Shown: piece after piece, positions 7,622 to 16,623 of the stretch | Layout: the number at the start of each line of letters is the position of its first letter | How positions within the stretch are numbered: the first letter of the stretch is position 1 | NCBI GenBank assembly: GCA_012718885.1 | Contig: JAAYBK010000018.1 | Location: forward strand, 1 to 51,258 | Source: Ruminococcus sp. | GTDB taxonomy: Bacteria > Bacillota > Clostridia > Oscillospirales > Ruminococcaceae | Reading direction: 5' to 3' | DNA length: 51,258 nt | Notes under the pieces: model-generated | The model's database searches: none | What the model was told of the DNA's origin: nothing | The model's input: only the letters and a program-made list of their open reading frames with translations | Translations under genes and position numbers: made by a program

Positions 7622-9505
7622 TCATTCCTCGGCCACAAGAAGAATACTTCTGCTCTTGCAGAAGGTCCTGCCGTCACATTCTCTCAGCGGTGTATCAGAG
7701 GCACTTTCGCCGTCGGCATAGATATATCCGGTAGCGATTATCTCCCTGTCCTGCCATGTGGGATTGACAGCAAGGATGACGCTCTTCATCCTTGCGATGA
7801 ATGCGCCGCCGCCGAGGTCGGTGAAGTTGATATATTTTCGTATATCATCGCCGCTTGACATTCTCAGCTCCGGGAATTTTTTCCGCACGGCGATAAGGCC
7901 TTTGTAGTATTCATAGACCTTGTGATATTCGGTGAGCTTGTTCCATTTCAGGCTGTTTACGCTGTCGGGGGAGGCATAGCTGTTATGATCGAAGCCGCAG
8001 TGCGGCACAGGCTTGCTGCGGAGGAATTCCTGTCCGGCCTGTATGAATGGGATGCCCTGTGAGAAGAATACCAATGCTGCTCCCAGCTTGTCTATGTGGA
8101 TGATATCCTCGATGGAGGCTGTCGGCATTGAGAGACGCAGCTTGTCATGGAAGGTCAGATTGTCGTGGGCTTCAACGTAGTTCACCACCTGACAGGGAGA
8201 ATCCGTCCAGTTATGGCCGTAGTGTATCTGAGGATGCCTTACGCCTGCACAGAGCACGGAACGCATCTTCCATTCAAGTTGCTGATCGGCACCGTTGATA
8301 TATCCCATTGACTGATCGCTGAAAACATTGCCCTTGACAGTATCACGGAAATCGTCTGAGAACATAGCGAACTGCGGAAGTCTCCAGGTGTTGTACTTGA
8401 CAGCACGGCGGCCTTCCTCGAGGGGAGAAGCTCCGCCAGTCCAGCCTTCGCCGTAAAGAATAATGGAGGGATTGATCTCCCTCAGCTTTTCGGCGGCCAT
8501 ATTAAGGGTATCGATGTCTATAAGTCCCATCAGATCAAAGCGGAAGCCGTCCAGCTTATATTCGCTGGCAAGGTAGCATAGACTGTCTATGATATATTTC
8601 CTTCCCATTTCCCTTTCGGAGGCAAATTCGTTTCCGCAGCCTGAGCCGTTGGAGAAATGGCCGTCATGGGTCTGGCGGTAATAGTAATCCGGGAAGGACT
8701 TGTTGAACGGTGAATCGGCAGTGAGATAGGTATGGTTGTACACAACATCCATGATTATGCCTATGCCTTTTTTATGGGCGGCAAGGATAAGCTCCTTGAA
8801 CTCCTTGACTCTCACAAGGCCGTCATAGGGATCGGTGGAATATGAGCCCTCGGGGATATTGTAATTGAGGGGGTCATAGCCCCAGTTGTACTGAGGGCGT
8901 GTATCGGATTCGTCAACGGTGAAATAGTCTGCCACAGGCAAAAGGTGGATGTGGGTCACACCGAGGGCAGCTATATGCTCCAGACCCACAGGCTCTCCGG
9001 CAGCATTCTTTACATTTTTTTCTGTGAAGGCCTTGAACTTTCCCCTGTGCTTGAAATTAGCGCTTTCATCAGAGGACAAGTCCCTGACATGGAGCTCGTA
9101 AATGATAGCGTCGGTGTACTTTTTCAGTTTTACCGGTGAACTTTTTTCCCAGCCCCTCGGGCAGGTCAGGGCGGGATCGAATATCATGCCTCTTACGCCG
9201 TTCACTCCGGCTGAGCGAGCATAGATATCGATAGTTTCTCTTTCGACGTATCCAATTCTCACGGTATAGGTATAATATTTTCCGTTGAGATCGCCTTCCG
9301 CCTCGGTCTCCCAGAGGCCGTGTCTGCACACCATGGGCAGGACAGCGATCCTTTCTCCGTCAGTGCCTTCGTTATAGATATTTACTCTGACTTCGTTAGC
9401 GGCCGGAGACCACATACGGAAGATAGTTTTTTCCGGTGACCAGATAGCTCCGAGCTGGCCGTCGTATGAGTAATTGGAGTCGTATTCGATAAAATTCGGC
9501 TGCAT
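7622..9505 (-). CDS. pulA: Type I pullulanase (GH13), intracellular
   Basis: 627 aa from the ATG at 9505, which is preceded by AGGAAAGG; an earlier ATG at 9574 would begin inside a repeat fragment. It hydrolyses alpha-1,6 branch points in pullulan, glycogen or limit dextrins. The type I pullulanase signature YNWGYDP is at residues 206-212. An N-terminal CBM48-like domain (about 15-125) precedes the barrel. Catalytic residues are nucleophile D324 (GFRFDLMG), acid/base E353 (LYGEGW) and D448 (VEAHDNLT). There is no signal peptide, so it acts inside the cell and debranches glucans for glycogen phosphorylase. It lies downstream of dnaJ in the same direction but behind a terminator. Confidence 0.93.
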   Translation of the reverse strand: MQPNFIEYDSNYSYDGQLGAIWSPEKTIFRMWSPAANEVRVNIYNEGTDGERIAVLPMVCRHGLWETEAEGDLNGKYYTYTVRIGYVERETIDIYARSAGVNGVRGMIFDPALTCPRGWEKSSPVKLKKYTDAIIYELHVRDLSSDESANFKHRGKFKAFTEKNVKNAAGEPVGLEHIAALGVTHIHLLPVADYFTVDESDTRPQYNWGYDPLNYNIPEGSYSTDPYDGLVRVKEFKELILAAHKKGIGIIMDVVYNHTYLTADSPFNKSFPDYYYRQTHDGHFSNGSGCGNEFASEREMGRKYIIDSLCYLASEYKLDGFRFDLMGLIDIDTLNMAAEKLREINPSIILYGEGWTGGASPLEEGRRAVKYNTWRLPQFAMFSDDFRDTVKGNVFSDQSMGYINGADQQLEWKMRSVLCAGVRHPQIHYGHNWTDSPCQVVNYVEAHDNLTFHDKLRLSMPTASIEDIIHIDKLGAALVFFSQGIPFIQAGQEFLRSKPVPHCGFDHNSYASPDSVNSLKWNKLTEYHKVYEYYKGLIAVRKKFPELRMSSGDDIRKYINFTDLGGGAFIARMKSVILAVNPTWQDREIIATGYIYADGESASDTPLRECDGRTFCKSRSILLVAEE

Positions 9506-9543
9506 ATGAAACCTTTCCTGGATAAGAATTTTTAGGTAATACC

Positions 9544-9610
9544 GCCGGAGGCGGCAAGATAATGTGCCGGGCAAGCCGGGAGAGAATATTGCAGGGCGGC
9601 CGTCCGGACT
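9544..9610 (-). repeat. Truncated fragment of the 152-nt repeat
   Basis: Keeps the H1 hairpin GCCGGAGGCGGC (9544-9555), a CAAGATAATGTG tract like the A/B junction at 183-194, a CCGG-containing H5-like piece and a GTCCGGAC piece. The middle of the element is missing. It occupies the gap between dnaJ and the pullulanase gene. Confidence 0.55.
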
Positions 9611-9637
9611 TCCTTTTTATTATATACTGTATTTCCG

Positions 9638-9666
9638 CAAAAAAACTGCCGCATCGGTGCGGCAGT
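9638..9666 (-). terminator. Terminator after dnaJ
   Basis: Minus-strand hairpin ACTGCCGCA/TGCGGCAGT followed by seven T residues, 7 nt past the dnaJ stop. It closes the heat-shock operon before the pullulanase gene. Confidence 0.88.
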
Positions 9667-9672
9667 CTCTTA

Positions 9673-10818
9673 TCAGAGATCGAGCTTTGAACGCAGCTTC
9701 TCAAAGAAGCTCTGGCGCTTCGCATAATTTTTCTCGCTCAGAGAGCTTTCAAATTCCTTCAGCAGCTCTTTCTGCTTCTTGGAAAGATTCTTCGGAACTT
9801 CAACATATATCTTAACATACTGGTTTCCTCTCTCGGTGCGGTGGAGCTTCTTGACGCCCTTGCCCTTGAGACGGAATACTGTACCGGTCTGTGTGCCCTC
9901 GCTTATGTTGTATTTAACGTCGCCGTCAATGGTCGGAACAGTGATCTCTGCACCGAGAACGGCTTCCATATAAGTAACAGGGATATCGCAGTGTATGTCA
10001 TAGCCCTCACGCTTGAACAGCGGATGCGACTTTACGATTATGTTGATAAGGAGATCGCCGGAAGGTCCGCCGTTTATTCCGCAGTCGCCCTGGCCGCTGA
10101 GACGGATAGTCTGTCCGTCATCTATACCTGCCGGGATATCAACGGATACGGTCTTCTGCATACGAAGTCTTCCTATGCCACGGCATTTCGGACAGGGATT
10201 GGTGATGATCTTGCCCTTTCCGTTACAGTGAGGACATGGCTTTGTAGAGGATATAGCGCCGAATGGAGTACGCTGAGTGGTCTTGACGGTACCTCTTCCC
10301 TGACAGTCAGGACATATATCGGCAGAGGTGCCCTCGTTTGCACCTGTACCCTTGCAGGCTTCACAGACGCACATACGGTTTATTTTTAGCTCCTGCTTCT
10401 TGCCTGTGCAGGCATCCATGAAGTTGATTGTTGCAGTTTCCTGAAGGTCAGCGCCTCTTCTCGGAGCGTTGGCAGAGTTGCCTCTTGTAGCGCCGCCGCC
10501 GAAGCCGAAGCCGCCGAATATACTTCCGAGGATATCGTCCATATCGAAGCCGCCGAAGCCGCCCATACCGCCTTCTCCGCCGTAGTTCGGATCAACGCCT
10601 GCGTGACCGAACTGATCGTATCTTGCACGCTTTTCCGGATCGGAAAGGACTTCATTTGCCTCGTTTATCTCCTGGAACTTCTCCACATAAGAAGGGTCGT
10701 CCGGATGAAGGTCAGGGTGATTCTCTCTTGCCTTTTTACGGAAAGCCTTTTTTATCTCATCCTCAGAAGCACCCTTCTGGATGCCGAGGACTTCATAATA
10801 ATCTCTTTTTTCAGCCAT
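9673..10818 (-). CDS. dnaJ: Chaperone DnaJ (Hsp40)
   Basis: 381 aa, usual length. It delivers unfolded clients to DnaK and stimulates its ATPase. The J domain is at about 1-70 with H34-P35-D36, followed by a Gly/Phe-rich region (GFGGFDMDD, GFGFGGGA). The zinc-binding module has four CxxCxGxG repeats (CEACKGTG, CPDCQGRG, CPHCNGKG, CPKCRGIG). The C-terminal substrate-binding domains are intact. AAGGAGA precedes the start. It is the last gene of hrcA-grpE-dnaK-dnaJ, separated from dnaK by a small ORF and a palindromic repeat that abuts its ribosome binding site. Confidence 0.97.
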   Translation of the reverse strand: MAEKRDYYEVLGIQKGASEDEIKKAFRKKARENHPDLHPDDPSYVEKFQEINEANEVLSDPEKRARYDQFGHAGVDPNYGGEGGMGGFGGFDMDDILGSIFGGFGFGGGATRGNSANAPRRGADLQETATINFMDACTGKKQELKINRMCVCEACKGTGANEGTSADICPDCQGRGTVKTTQRTPFGAISSTKPCPHCNGKGKIITNPCPKCRGIGRLRMQKTVSVDIPAGIDDGQTIRLSGQGDCGINGGPSGDLLINIIVKSHPLFKREGYDIHCDIPVTYMEAVLGAEITVPTIDGDVKYNISEGTQTGTVFRLKGKGVKKLHRTERGNQYVKIYVEVPKNLSKKQKELLKEFESSLSEKNYAKRQSFFEKLRSKLDL

Positions 10819-10832
10819 ATACTATTCTCCTT

Positions 10833-10927
10833 ATTAGTGAGTAGTGAGTAGAAAGTAGAGAGTAGTCAGCAGTATTTGCTGCCTTAAAGGAGCACTACTT
10901 TCTACTTCCTTATTTCTGCTTACTAAT
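10833..10927. repeat. 95-nt imperfect palindrome (MITE-like) upstream of dnaJ
   Basis: Two 34-nt arms (10833-10866 and 10894-10927) are near reverse complements, with a perfect 12-bp AGTAGAAAGTAG/CTACTTTCTACT core. The middle holds CAGCAGTATTTGCTG. The left arm begins at the dnaJ ribosome binding site. Related GTAGAAAG sequence appears at 28700-28720, suggesting a dispersed family. Confidence 0.6.
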
Positions 10928-10934
10928 ATGCCAT

Positions 10935-10958
10935 TAGGGCGAAACGAATTTCGCCCTA
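10935..10958. other. Short stable hairpin in the dnaK-dnaJ gap
   Basis: Perfect stem TAGGGCGAAA/TTTCGCCCTA around a CGAA tetraloop. No T-run follows on the minus strand, so it is more likely an mRNA-stability or partial attenuation element than a full terminator. Confidence 0.5.
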
Positions 10959-10967
10959 AAAGTTTCA

Positions 10968-11129
10968 TCAATTTTGTACCTGTTCCTCGTATTTGCTTAC
11001 GCCGTCATAGGTCTTTCCGGCATTGTTATCTGCAACACCGCCGAACCATTTGAGGCCGCACCATATCAATAAGCCAAATCCGATTATCAGGGCTATGGTC
11101 AGGATCTTCTTTTTAAAGTCTTTTCCCAT
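10968..11129 (-). CDS. Small single-pass membrane protein (53 aa) between dnaK and dnaJ
   Basis: 53 aa. It starts 5 nt after the dnaK stop (TGATAACTATG), so it could be translated by re-initiation after dnaK. The sequence begins MGKDFKKKILTIALIIGF; residues about 8-28 are one hydrophobic helix with a positive N-terminal flank, followed by a short hydrophilic tail ending YEEQVQN. No strong ribosome binding site is visible. I do not recognise a family. It is on the same transcript as the heat-shock genes, so a stress role is possible. The codon pattern looks like a real gene, but it is short and could be a chance ORF. Confidence 0.5.
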   Translation of the reverse strand: MGKDFKKKILTIALIIGFGLLIWCGLKWFGGVADNNAGKTYDGVSKYEEQVQN

Positions 11130-11134
11130 AGTTA

Positions 11135-12997
11135 TCAGACTTCTGTAAAGTCTGCGTCAACTACTCCGTCATCGCTGCCGCCCTGAGCGCCTGCGTCAGC
11201 AGCTCCGCCCATGTTAGCGAACTGTGAAGGATCTATGCCGCCTGCACCGCCGTTAGGGTTAGCCTGCTGATAGATCTTTGCGGAGAGATCGTAGAATGCC
11301 TTCTGGAGGTCTTCCTTCAGAGTCTTTATCTCGTCAGCGTTGTCTGCTGCGATAGCGGACTTGAGGGCTGTGCACTTAGCCTCGATATTTGACTTCTCAT
11401 CAGCAGATACCTTATCGCCGAAGTCTGTGAGAGCCTTTTCGCACTGGAATACCAGGTTTTCAGCCTCGTTCTTGTTGTCAACAGCTTCACGGCGCTTCTT
11501 ATCCTCAGCAGCGTACTGCTCAGCTTCCTTTACAGCCTTATCGATATCGTCCTTGGACATATTTGTAGAAGAAGTGATAGTGATGTTCTGCTCCTTGCCT
11601 GTGCCCAGGTCCTTAGCGGAAACGTGAACGATACCGTTCTGGTCGATATCGAATGTTACCTCGATCTGAGGGATTCCTCTTGGTGCAGGAGCGATACCGT
11701 CGAGACGGAATGTACCGAGCTGCTTGTTGTCTCTTGCGAACTCACGCTCACCCTGGAGAACGTTGATATCAACGGCAGGCTGATTGTCTGCGTAAGTTGA
11801 GAATACCTGAGACTTCTTTGTAGGTATAGTTGTATTTCTCTCGATCATTCTTGTGCATACGCCGCCGGCAGTTTCGATACCAAGTGAAAGCGGAGTTACA
11901 TCGAGAAGGAGGAGACCGTTCTTAACGTCGCCGCCAAGAACACCGCCCTGGTATGCAGCACCGAGAGCTACGCACTCATCAGGGTTGATGCCCTTGAATG
12001 GCTCCTTGCCGATGAGCTTCTTTACAGCTTCCTGAACAGCAGGGATTCTTGAAGAACCGCCGACCATGAGAACCTTGTTGATCTCAGAGATGCTGAGACC
12101 GGAATCATCGAGAGCCTGTCTTACAGGTCCCATTGTAGCCTCAACGAGGTCAGCAGTGAGCTCGTTGAACTTAGCCTGTGTAAGAGTGAGGTCGAGGTGC
12201 TTAGGAGTACCTGTAGCGTCAACTGTTATGAACGGGATGTTGATGTTTGAAGTTGTTGTGGATGAGAGCTCGATCTTAGCCTTTTCAGCAGCATCCTTGA
12301 GTCTCTGTGCAGCCATCTTGTCAGCTGAGAGGTCGATGCCCTCTGTCTTCTTGAACTCGTCAACGATCCAGTTGATTATGCGCTGGTCGAAGTCATCACC
12401 GCCGAGACGGTTATTACCTGCTGTAGCAAGTACCTGCTGAACGTCCTCACCCATTTCGATGATAGATACATCGAAGGTACCGCCGCCCAGGTCGTATACC
12501 ATAACTGTCTGCTCTTCTTCCTTGTCGATACCGTAGGAGAGTGCGGCAGCTGTAGGCTCGTTGATGATACGTCTTACAGTAAGACCCGCGATCTGTCCGG
12601 CATCCTTAGTAGCCTGTCTCTGTGAGTCTGTGAAGTAAGCAGGAACTGTGATAACAGCCTCTGTAACTGTCTCGCCGAGGTAAGCCTCAGCGTCAGCCTT
12701 CAGCTTCTGGAGGATCATGGATGAGATCTCCTGAGGAGTATAGTTCTTGCCGTCGATAGCTACTTTATAATCAGAACCCATGTGTCTCTTGATAGAAGAA
12801 ACTGTTCTGTCGTGGTTTGTGATAGCCTGTCTCTTAGCCACCTGGCCTACGAGACGCTCGCCGTTGTTTGTGAAAGCAACGACTGAAGGGGTTGTTCTTG
12901 CACCCTCATTGTTAGGGATGACAACAGCGTTGCCGCCTTCCATAACGGCTACGCAAGAGTTAGTTGTACCAAGGTCGATACCAATAATTTTTCCCAT
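11135..12997 (-). CDS. dnaK: Chaperone DnaK (Hsp70)
   Basis: 620 aa, the usual Firmicutes length. ATP-dependent chaperone of the cytoplasm, working with DnaJ and GrpE. It opens with [13 protein letters not shown] (phosphate-1 loop) and shows [39 protein letters not shown] and [12 protein letters not shown]. The substrate-binding domain follows from about 385 ([14 protein letters not shown]), and the C-terminal tail is Gly/Ala-rich ending in an acidic stretch. AGGAGG precedes the ATG. It lies between grpE and the small membrane ORF in the CIRCE-controlled operon. No defects seen. Confidence 0.98.
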   Translation of the reverse strand: MGKIIGIDLGTTNSCVAVMEGGNAVVIPNNEGARTTPSVVAFTNNGERLVGQVAKRQAITNHDRTVSSIKRHMGSDYKVAIDGKNYTPQEISSMILQKLKADAEAYLGETVTEAVITVPAYFTDSQRQATKDAGQIAGLTVRRIINEPTAAALSYGIDKEEEQTVMVYDLGGGTFDVSIIEMGEDVQQVLATAGNNRLGGDDFDQRIINWIVDEFKKTEGIDLSADKMAAQRLKDAAEKAKIELSSTTTSNINIPFITVDATGTPKHLDLTLTQAKFNELTADLVEATMGPVRQALDDSGLSISEINKVLMVGGSSRIPAVQEAVKKLIGKEPFKGINPDECVALGAAYQGGVLGGDVKNGLLLLDVTPLSLGIETAGGVCTRMIERNTTIPTKKSQVFSTYADNQPAVDINVLQGEREFARDNKQLGTFRLDGIAPAPRGIPQIEVTFDIDQNGIVHVSAKDLGTGKEQNITITSSTNMSKDDIDKAVKEAEQYAAEDKKRREAVDNKNEAENLVFQCEKALTDFGDKVSADEKSNIEAKCTALKSAIAADNADEIKTLKEDLQKAFYDLSAKIYQQANPNGGAGGIDPSQFANMGGAADAGAQGGSDDGVVDADFTEV

Positions 12998-13023
12998 AAT
13001 AATTACCTCCTGATCTATAAACC

Positions 13024-13141
13024 ATCAGCCGGGATATTTAGCCTTCAGCCAATGGGGTCCGCTCTGCGGACGGATTTGTTTGCTTAATGAATGATCTTTG
13101 TGCCTGAGCCATAAGCTAATGGCTGAAGGCTGACCGCTGAT
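13024..13141. repeat. Imperfect 118-nt palindromic repeat between grpE and dnaK
   Basis: Outer arms ATCAGC/GCTGAT and a perfect 12-bp AGCCTTCAGCCA (13040-13051) / TGGCTGAAGGCT (13120-13131) enclose an inner hairpin GTCCGC-tct-GCGGAC (13057-13071). It fills nearly the whole grpE-dnaK gap. It resembles non-autonomous palindromic intergenic repeats; no coding capacity. Confidence 0.6.
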
Positions 13142-13143
13142 AA

Positions 13144-13722
13144 CTAAACTGCAACAGCCACCATAGCGGGTCTTACCAGCTTATCGCCGACCATGTAGCC
13201 CTTCTGGAATACCTGGCATACGTGATTGCTGGCGTAGTCTGTACCGTCAAGCTGCTGGATAGCGTTGTGGATGTTGGGATCAAATTCAGCTCCGAGAGCT
13301 TCGACTTCCTTTACATTCATCTTGCTGAGGAAATCCTGGAGCTGTCCCCAGATCATCTGCATACCGTTCTTGAAGTTCTCGTCTGAGCAGTCGGCTTCGA
13401 GGGAACGTTCAAAGCTGTCTATAACAGGCAGCAGCTTATCTATGCACTGAACAGAAGCGTCCTGATAGATACCGGTCTTCTCCTTAGCTGTCCTTTTTCT
13501 GAAATTGTCGTACTCGGCGAAGAGCCTGATGTACTTATCGTTTGCCTCGTGAAGTGATTCCTCCAGCTCGGCGAACTGTGAAGCGGTATCGTTGTATTCG
13601 CTCACTGCATCGTCCTCGTCGGTATCCGCAGTCTCGATGTCTTCAGATACTTCCTCGGGAGTTTCAGCTGTTTCTTCTTCCAGCTCTTCAGCAGGATCAT
13701 TTATCTTGTCGCTGATATCCAT
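13144..13722 (-). CDS. grpE: Nucleotide exchange factor GrpE
   Basis: 192 aa from the ATG at 13722, chosen because AAAGGAGA lies just upstream and an earlier ATG at 13767 would overlap the end of hrcA. It promotes ADP release from DnaK. The first 70 residues are acidic and low-complexity, then a long helix (YIRLFAEYDNFRKRTAKEK), then the beta domain with DPNIHNAIQ and VCQVFQKGYMVGDKLVRPAMVAV, the typical GrpE C-terminal signature. It lies 16 nt after hrcA. Confidence 0.95.
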   Translation of the reverse strand: MDISDKINDPAEELEEETAETPEEVSEDIETADTDEDDAVSEYNDTASQFAELEESLHEANDKYIRLFAEYDNFRKRTAKEKTGIYQDASVQCIDKLLPVIDSFERSLEADCSDENFKNGMQMIWGQLQDFLSKMNVKEVEALGAEFDPNIHNAIQQLDGTDYASNHVCQVFQKGYMVGDKLVRPAMVAVAV

Positions 13723-13738
13723 TTCACATTCTCCTTTC

Positions 13739-14809
13739 CTACGGCTTTCCGCTGGTGTCAGCGGCACCGCCGTTAATTATGTCATCGCTGTCTCCTGACA
13801 TGAGGTAAGATATCTTCTGTGTCAGGTAGTCAACATAGGGGATGATCTTTTTGTAATCGACTCTCATGGGGCCTATTACTCCGAGAGAGCCGGCCTCCTT
13901 GCCGCCCTTGCGGTACTTGGAGACTATAAGGCTGGAATTGCCTATTGCAAAGCTGTTGTTTTCCGAGCCGAACTTGACCTGTATTCCGCTGAAAGCATCT
14001 TCAAGCAGGTTACTGAGTCCGTCCTTATGCTCGATGAATCTTACGACCTCCATTTTATCCAGCTCATCACAGGAGAGGAGCTTTTCGCCGCCCTTGACAG
14101 TGAGCTCCTGCTGGCGCAGATCCTCCGAAAGCTCTGAGATACCCTTCACAAGCGGTGAAAGGGAGATCATATAAGCGCTTACGGCAGCTACCATCTTATC
14201 GAACATTTCCTCGGAAAGATCCTCTACGGAGATACCGTTGAGGTTTTCTTCTATATAATGTGTAAAGAATTCAAGCTGTTCGTGGCTGAGGTCGAATTCC
14301 AGGCGGCAGGCCTTGTTCTTTATGCTTCCGCTTGAGGTTATCAGCAGTATTACATACAGCCTCTTGCCGGTGGGGATGACTTCTACCTTTGATATTACCG
14401 AGAATCTTGGCGCTGGATTCGTGACTACTGCGGCGCAGTGGGTGAGCTCTGTGAGAGCGGCAGCTGCGTTCTGTATCAGCAGTTCCTCCGGCGTATCCTC
14501 AGTGCCGAGCATCTCGTCCAGTCTTTGTTTCTCCTCATCGGAGAGCTCCGGCGGTGTCATCAGCTCATCGATATAGAGCCTGTATCCCATGAAAGTAGGT
14601 ACTCTTCCGGCGGAGGTGTGGGGCTGTTCAAGGTAGCCCATTTGTTCCAGAGCCGCCATATCATTTCTTATAGTAGCAGCTGAAACGTTGATATGTTCAA
14701 GCTTTGAGATCGCTTTCGAGCCGACGGGTTCGCCTGTCCTGACATATTCGTCCACAATTGCAGCGAGTATTTTCAGCTTTCTGTCGTCCACGATCACACG
14801 CCCTTTCAT
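13739..14809 (-). CDS. hrcA: Heat-inducible transcription repressor HrcA
   Basis: 356 aa. HrcA represses heat-shock genes by binding CIRCE, and needs GroEL for full activity in other Firmicutes. The N-terminal winged helix (about 1-75) reads DDRKLKILAAIVDEYVRTGEPVGS...VSAATIRNDMAALEQMGYL, the standard family start. The C-terminal part contains the GAF-like domain and ends in a short polar extension. First gene of hrcA-grpE-dnaK-dnaJ; a perfect CIRCE starts 6 nt upstream of the ATG, so the operon is autoregulated. Confidence 0.96.
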   Translation of the reverse strand: MKGRVIVDDRKLKILAAIVDEYVRTGEPVGSKAISKLEHINVSAATIRNDMAALEQMGYLEQPHTSAGRVPTFMGYRLYIDELMTPPELSDEEKQRLDEMLGTEDTPEELLIQNAAAALTELTHCAAVVTNPAPRFSVISKVEVIPTGKRLYVILLITSSGSIKNKACRLEFDLSHEQLEFFTHYIEENLNGISVEDLSEEMFDKMVAAVSAYMISLSPLVKGISELSEDLRQQELTVKGGEKLLSCDELDKMEVVRFIEHKDGLSNLLEDAFSGIQVKFGSENNSFAIGNSSLIVSKYRKGGKEAGSLGVIGPMRVDYKKIIPYVDYLTQKISYLMSGDSDDIINGGAADTSGKP

Positions 14810-14815
14810 TATCGT

Positions 14816-14842
14816 TTAGCACTCTTCGTCTCCGAGTGCTAA
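14816..14842. promoter_or_regulatory. CIRCE operator (HrcA binding site)
   Basis: TTAGCACTC, 9-nt spacer, GAGTGCTAA: a perfect match to the CIRCE consensus, located between the -10 of the heat-shock promoter and the hrcA start. Confidence 0.98.
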
Positions 14843-14846
14843 ATAT

Positions 14847-14875
14847 AATTTATCACTATTATTGCGCTTTGTCAA
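14847..14875 (-). promoter_or_regulatory. Promoter of the hrcA operon
   Basis: Minus-strand TTGACA (14870-14875), 17-nt spacer, TAAATT (14847-14852). The CIRCE inverted repeat starts 4 nt downstream of the -10, so HrcA would cover the transcription start. Confidence 0.85.
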
Positions 14876-15111
14876 GGGATTTATTCATTTTCGGCATTTT
14901 GAATAAAAACCTGTGATGCTGCTGTGAAAATCTGACATTTTTCGTTGCTCTGCCGGACCGGCTCCCTTGGGTGTGTAAAAATATATCTGCGGATAAGGCA
15001 TCGGGGCAGAACTGCTGTATACAGGCAGTTAATCTTGTTCGACAGTACATAACAGCATTGTGCAAAATGCTGAAAAAACGAGACGAGTTTTGTAAAATAC
15101 GGCAAGTTCTA
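14876..15111. other. Intergenic region between divergent hrcA and polysaccharide operons
   Basis: Contains small inverted repeats only: TTATTCA/TGAATAA (about 14880-14907) and a palindrome CTGTATACAG inside AACTG...GCAGTT near 15010-15030. No ORF with a ribosome binding site was seen. The palindrome could be an operator for the polysaccharide operon but nothing proves it. Confidence 0.4.
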
Positions 15112-15140
15112 TTGACATAACATCTGCTATTTGTTATAAT
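15112..15140 (+). promoter_or_regulatory. Consensus promoter of the polysaccharide operon
   Basis: TTGACA (15112-15117), 17-nt spacer, TATAAT (15135-15140): a perfect sigma-A promoter. The leader of about 85 nt ends in a CTGCGG/CCGCAG hairpin (15211-15227) next to the start codon of the first gene. Confidence 0.9.
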
Positions 15141-15234
15141 GATTTTGATACTGCTTTGGCAGAACCGCTTATATAGAGAAATTCCGGATAAAATATATTA
15201 AAAGGAGACACTGCGGTATTTCCGCAGGATCATT

Positions 15235-16623
15235 ATGAACAGTAAAAGAGACCGTTATAAAAGATTGATAACCTTCGGTGCCGCAATGGTGCTGATGGCA
15301 GTGCTTACGGGTTTTTTTGCGTATGTCTGGTATGAATACTACAGTGAAGCCATTATCCTGCCCTACTACAGGCGAGGCAACTGGACTCTCATAGGCATAT
15401 ACAGCCTGCTGATAGTCCTCTTCTTCAAGGCCTACGGCGGCTTCAAGCTGGGGTACCTGAAAAAGACGGATATGCTGTTCTCGCAGCTGATATCCATGGC
15501 CTGCGTCAACGGCGTGACATACTTCCTGATAAGCCTTATCGGCCGCCATTTCATGGATGGCCTTCCCCTGCTGCTGCTCACACTGGTTGATTTCGGCTTC
15601 ATAGCCGTATGGACAGTCTTCACAGCCAAGCTCTTCTTTATGATATACCCTCCGAGGAGGCTTATCATCCTCTACGGCAGTCATCAGGCCGCCGCTCTTG
15701 TAATGAAGATGAGCCAGCGTGTGGACAAGTATATGATATGCGAATCAGTCAGCATACATGAGGACAGCGAGACTATCAAGGAGCTGATACTCAAGTACGA
15801 GGGTGTGATAATCTGCGATATACCGGCAGAACAGCGCAATGACTACCTGAAGTTCTGCTTCGAGCGCTCTAAGAGAGCCTATATAGCTCCGAAAATATCG
15901 GACATTATAATAAGAGGTGCAGACGATATCCGCCTCTTCGATACACCGCTTCTGCTCTGCCGTAATTACGGACTTGATGTTGAGCAGCGCATACTCAAGA
16001 GGATATTTGATATAGTATTCTCACTTATAGCCCTTGTTCCGGCAGCTCCCTTCATGCTGATATCAGCTCTGGCGATAAAGCTGTACGACGGCGGCCCTGT
16101 ACTTTATAAGCAGAAGAGACTGACTATTGATGACAAGGAATTCTATGTGTATAAATTCCGCAGTATGATAGTCAACGCCGAAAAGGACGGCAAGCCAAGA
16201 CTTGCCTCGGAAGAGGATGACCGTATCACTCCTGTGGGAAAGATACTTAGGAAATTCCGTATTGACGAATTTCCTCAGCTCCTCAATATACTGAAGGGCG
16301 ATATGTCAGTGGTAGGTCCCAGACCGGAGAGACCTGAGCTGGCTCAGGAATACGAAAAGGAGATGCCGGAGTTCGAGTTCCGCCTCAAGGTGAAAGCCGG
16401 ACTTACAGGCTATGCACAGGTAACGGGAGTATATGATACCTCCCCGTATGATAAGTTGAAAATGGATCTTATGTATATCGAGAATTTCTCGATCAGACTT
16501 GATCTGCAAATAATACTGATGACTATAAAAACAATGCTGTTCCCGCCCAAGACAAATGCGGAAACGGAAGAAAGTGTGCTCGGAATACACCAGAGCACAG
16601 GAAAAGAGGAAAATAACAAATGA
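15235..16623 (+). CDS. Polyprenyl-phosphate sugar-1-phosphate transferase (priming enzyme for surface polysaccharide)
   Basis: 462 aa. It starts glycan assembly by moving a sugar-1-phosphate onto undecaprenyl phosphate at the membrane. The N-terminal half has four hydrophobic segments (about 8-30, 48-64, 80-100, 108-132) followed by a CoA-binding-like domain. After another membrane helix (about 260-283) comes the conserved C-terminal sugar transferase domain: KRIFDIVFSL, GPVLYKQKR, EFYVYKFRSM, LRKFRIDEFPQLLNILKGDMSVVGPRPERPE and GLTGYAQVTG. The GPRPE motif carries the catalytic acidic residue. An AAAAGGAGA sits about 30 nt upstream of the ATG and a weaker AGGAT sits next to it, after a small hairpin. 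It overlaps manC by 4 nt (ATGA), so they are co-translated. Confidence 0.93.
   Translation: MNSKRDRYKRLITFGAAMVLMAVLTGFFAYVWYEYYSEAIILPYYRRGNWTLIGIYSLLIVLFFKAYGGFKLGYLKKTDMLFSQLISMACVNGVTYFLISLIGRHFMDGLPLLLLTLVDFGFIAVWTVFTAKLFFMIYPPRRLIILYGSHQAAALVMKMSQRVDKYMICESVSIHEDSETIKELILKYEGVIICDIPAEQRNDYLKFCFERSKRAYIAPKISDIIIRGADDIRLFDTPLLLCRNYGLDVEQRILKRIFDIVFSLIALVPAAPFMLISALAIKLYDGGPVLYKQKRLTIDDKEFYVYKFRSMIVNAEKDGKPRLASEEDDRITPVGKILRKFRIDEFPQLLNILKGDMSVVGPRPERPELAQEYEKEMPEFEFRLKVKAGLTGYAQVTGVYDTSPYDKLKMDLMYIENFSIRLDLQIILMTIKTMLFPPKTNAETEESVLGIHQSTGKEENNK

Noticed and set aside
7531-7677. Longer N-terminus for the PPK2 protein
   Set aside because: It overlaps the end of the pullulanase gene, lies upstream of the likely promoter's -10, and adds residues not seen in the family; the ATG at 7530 has a GGAGGA site.
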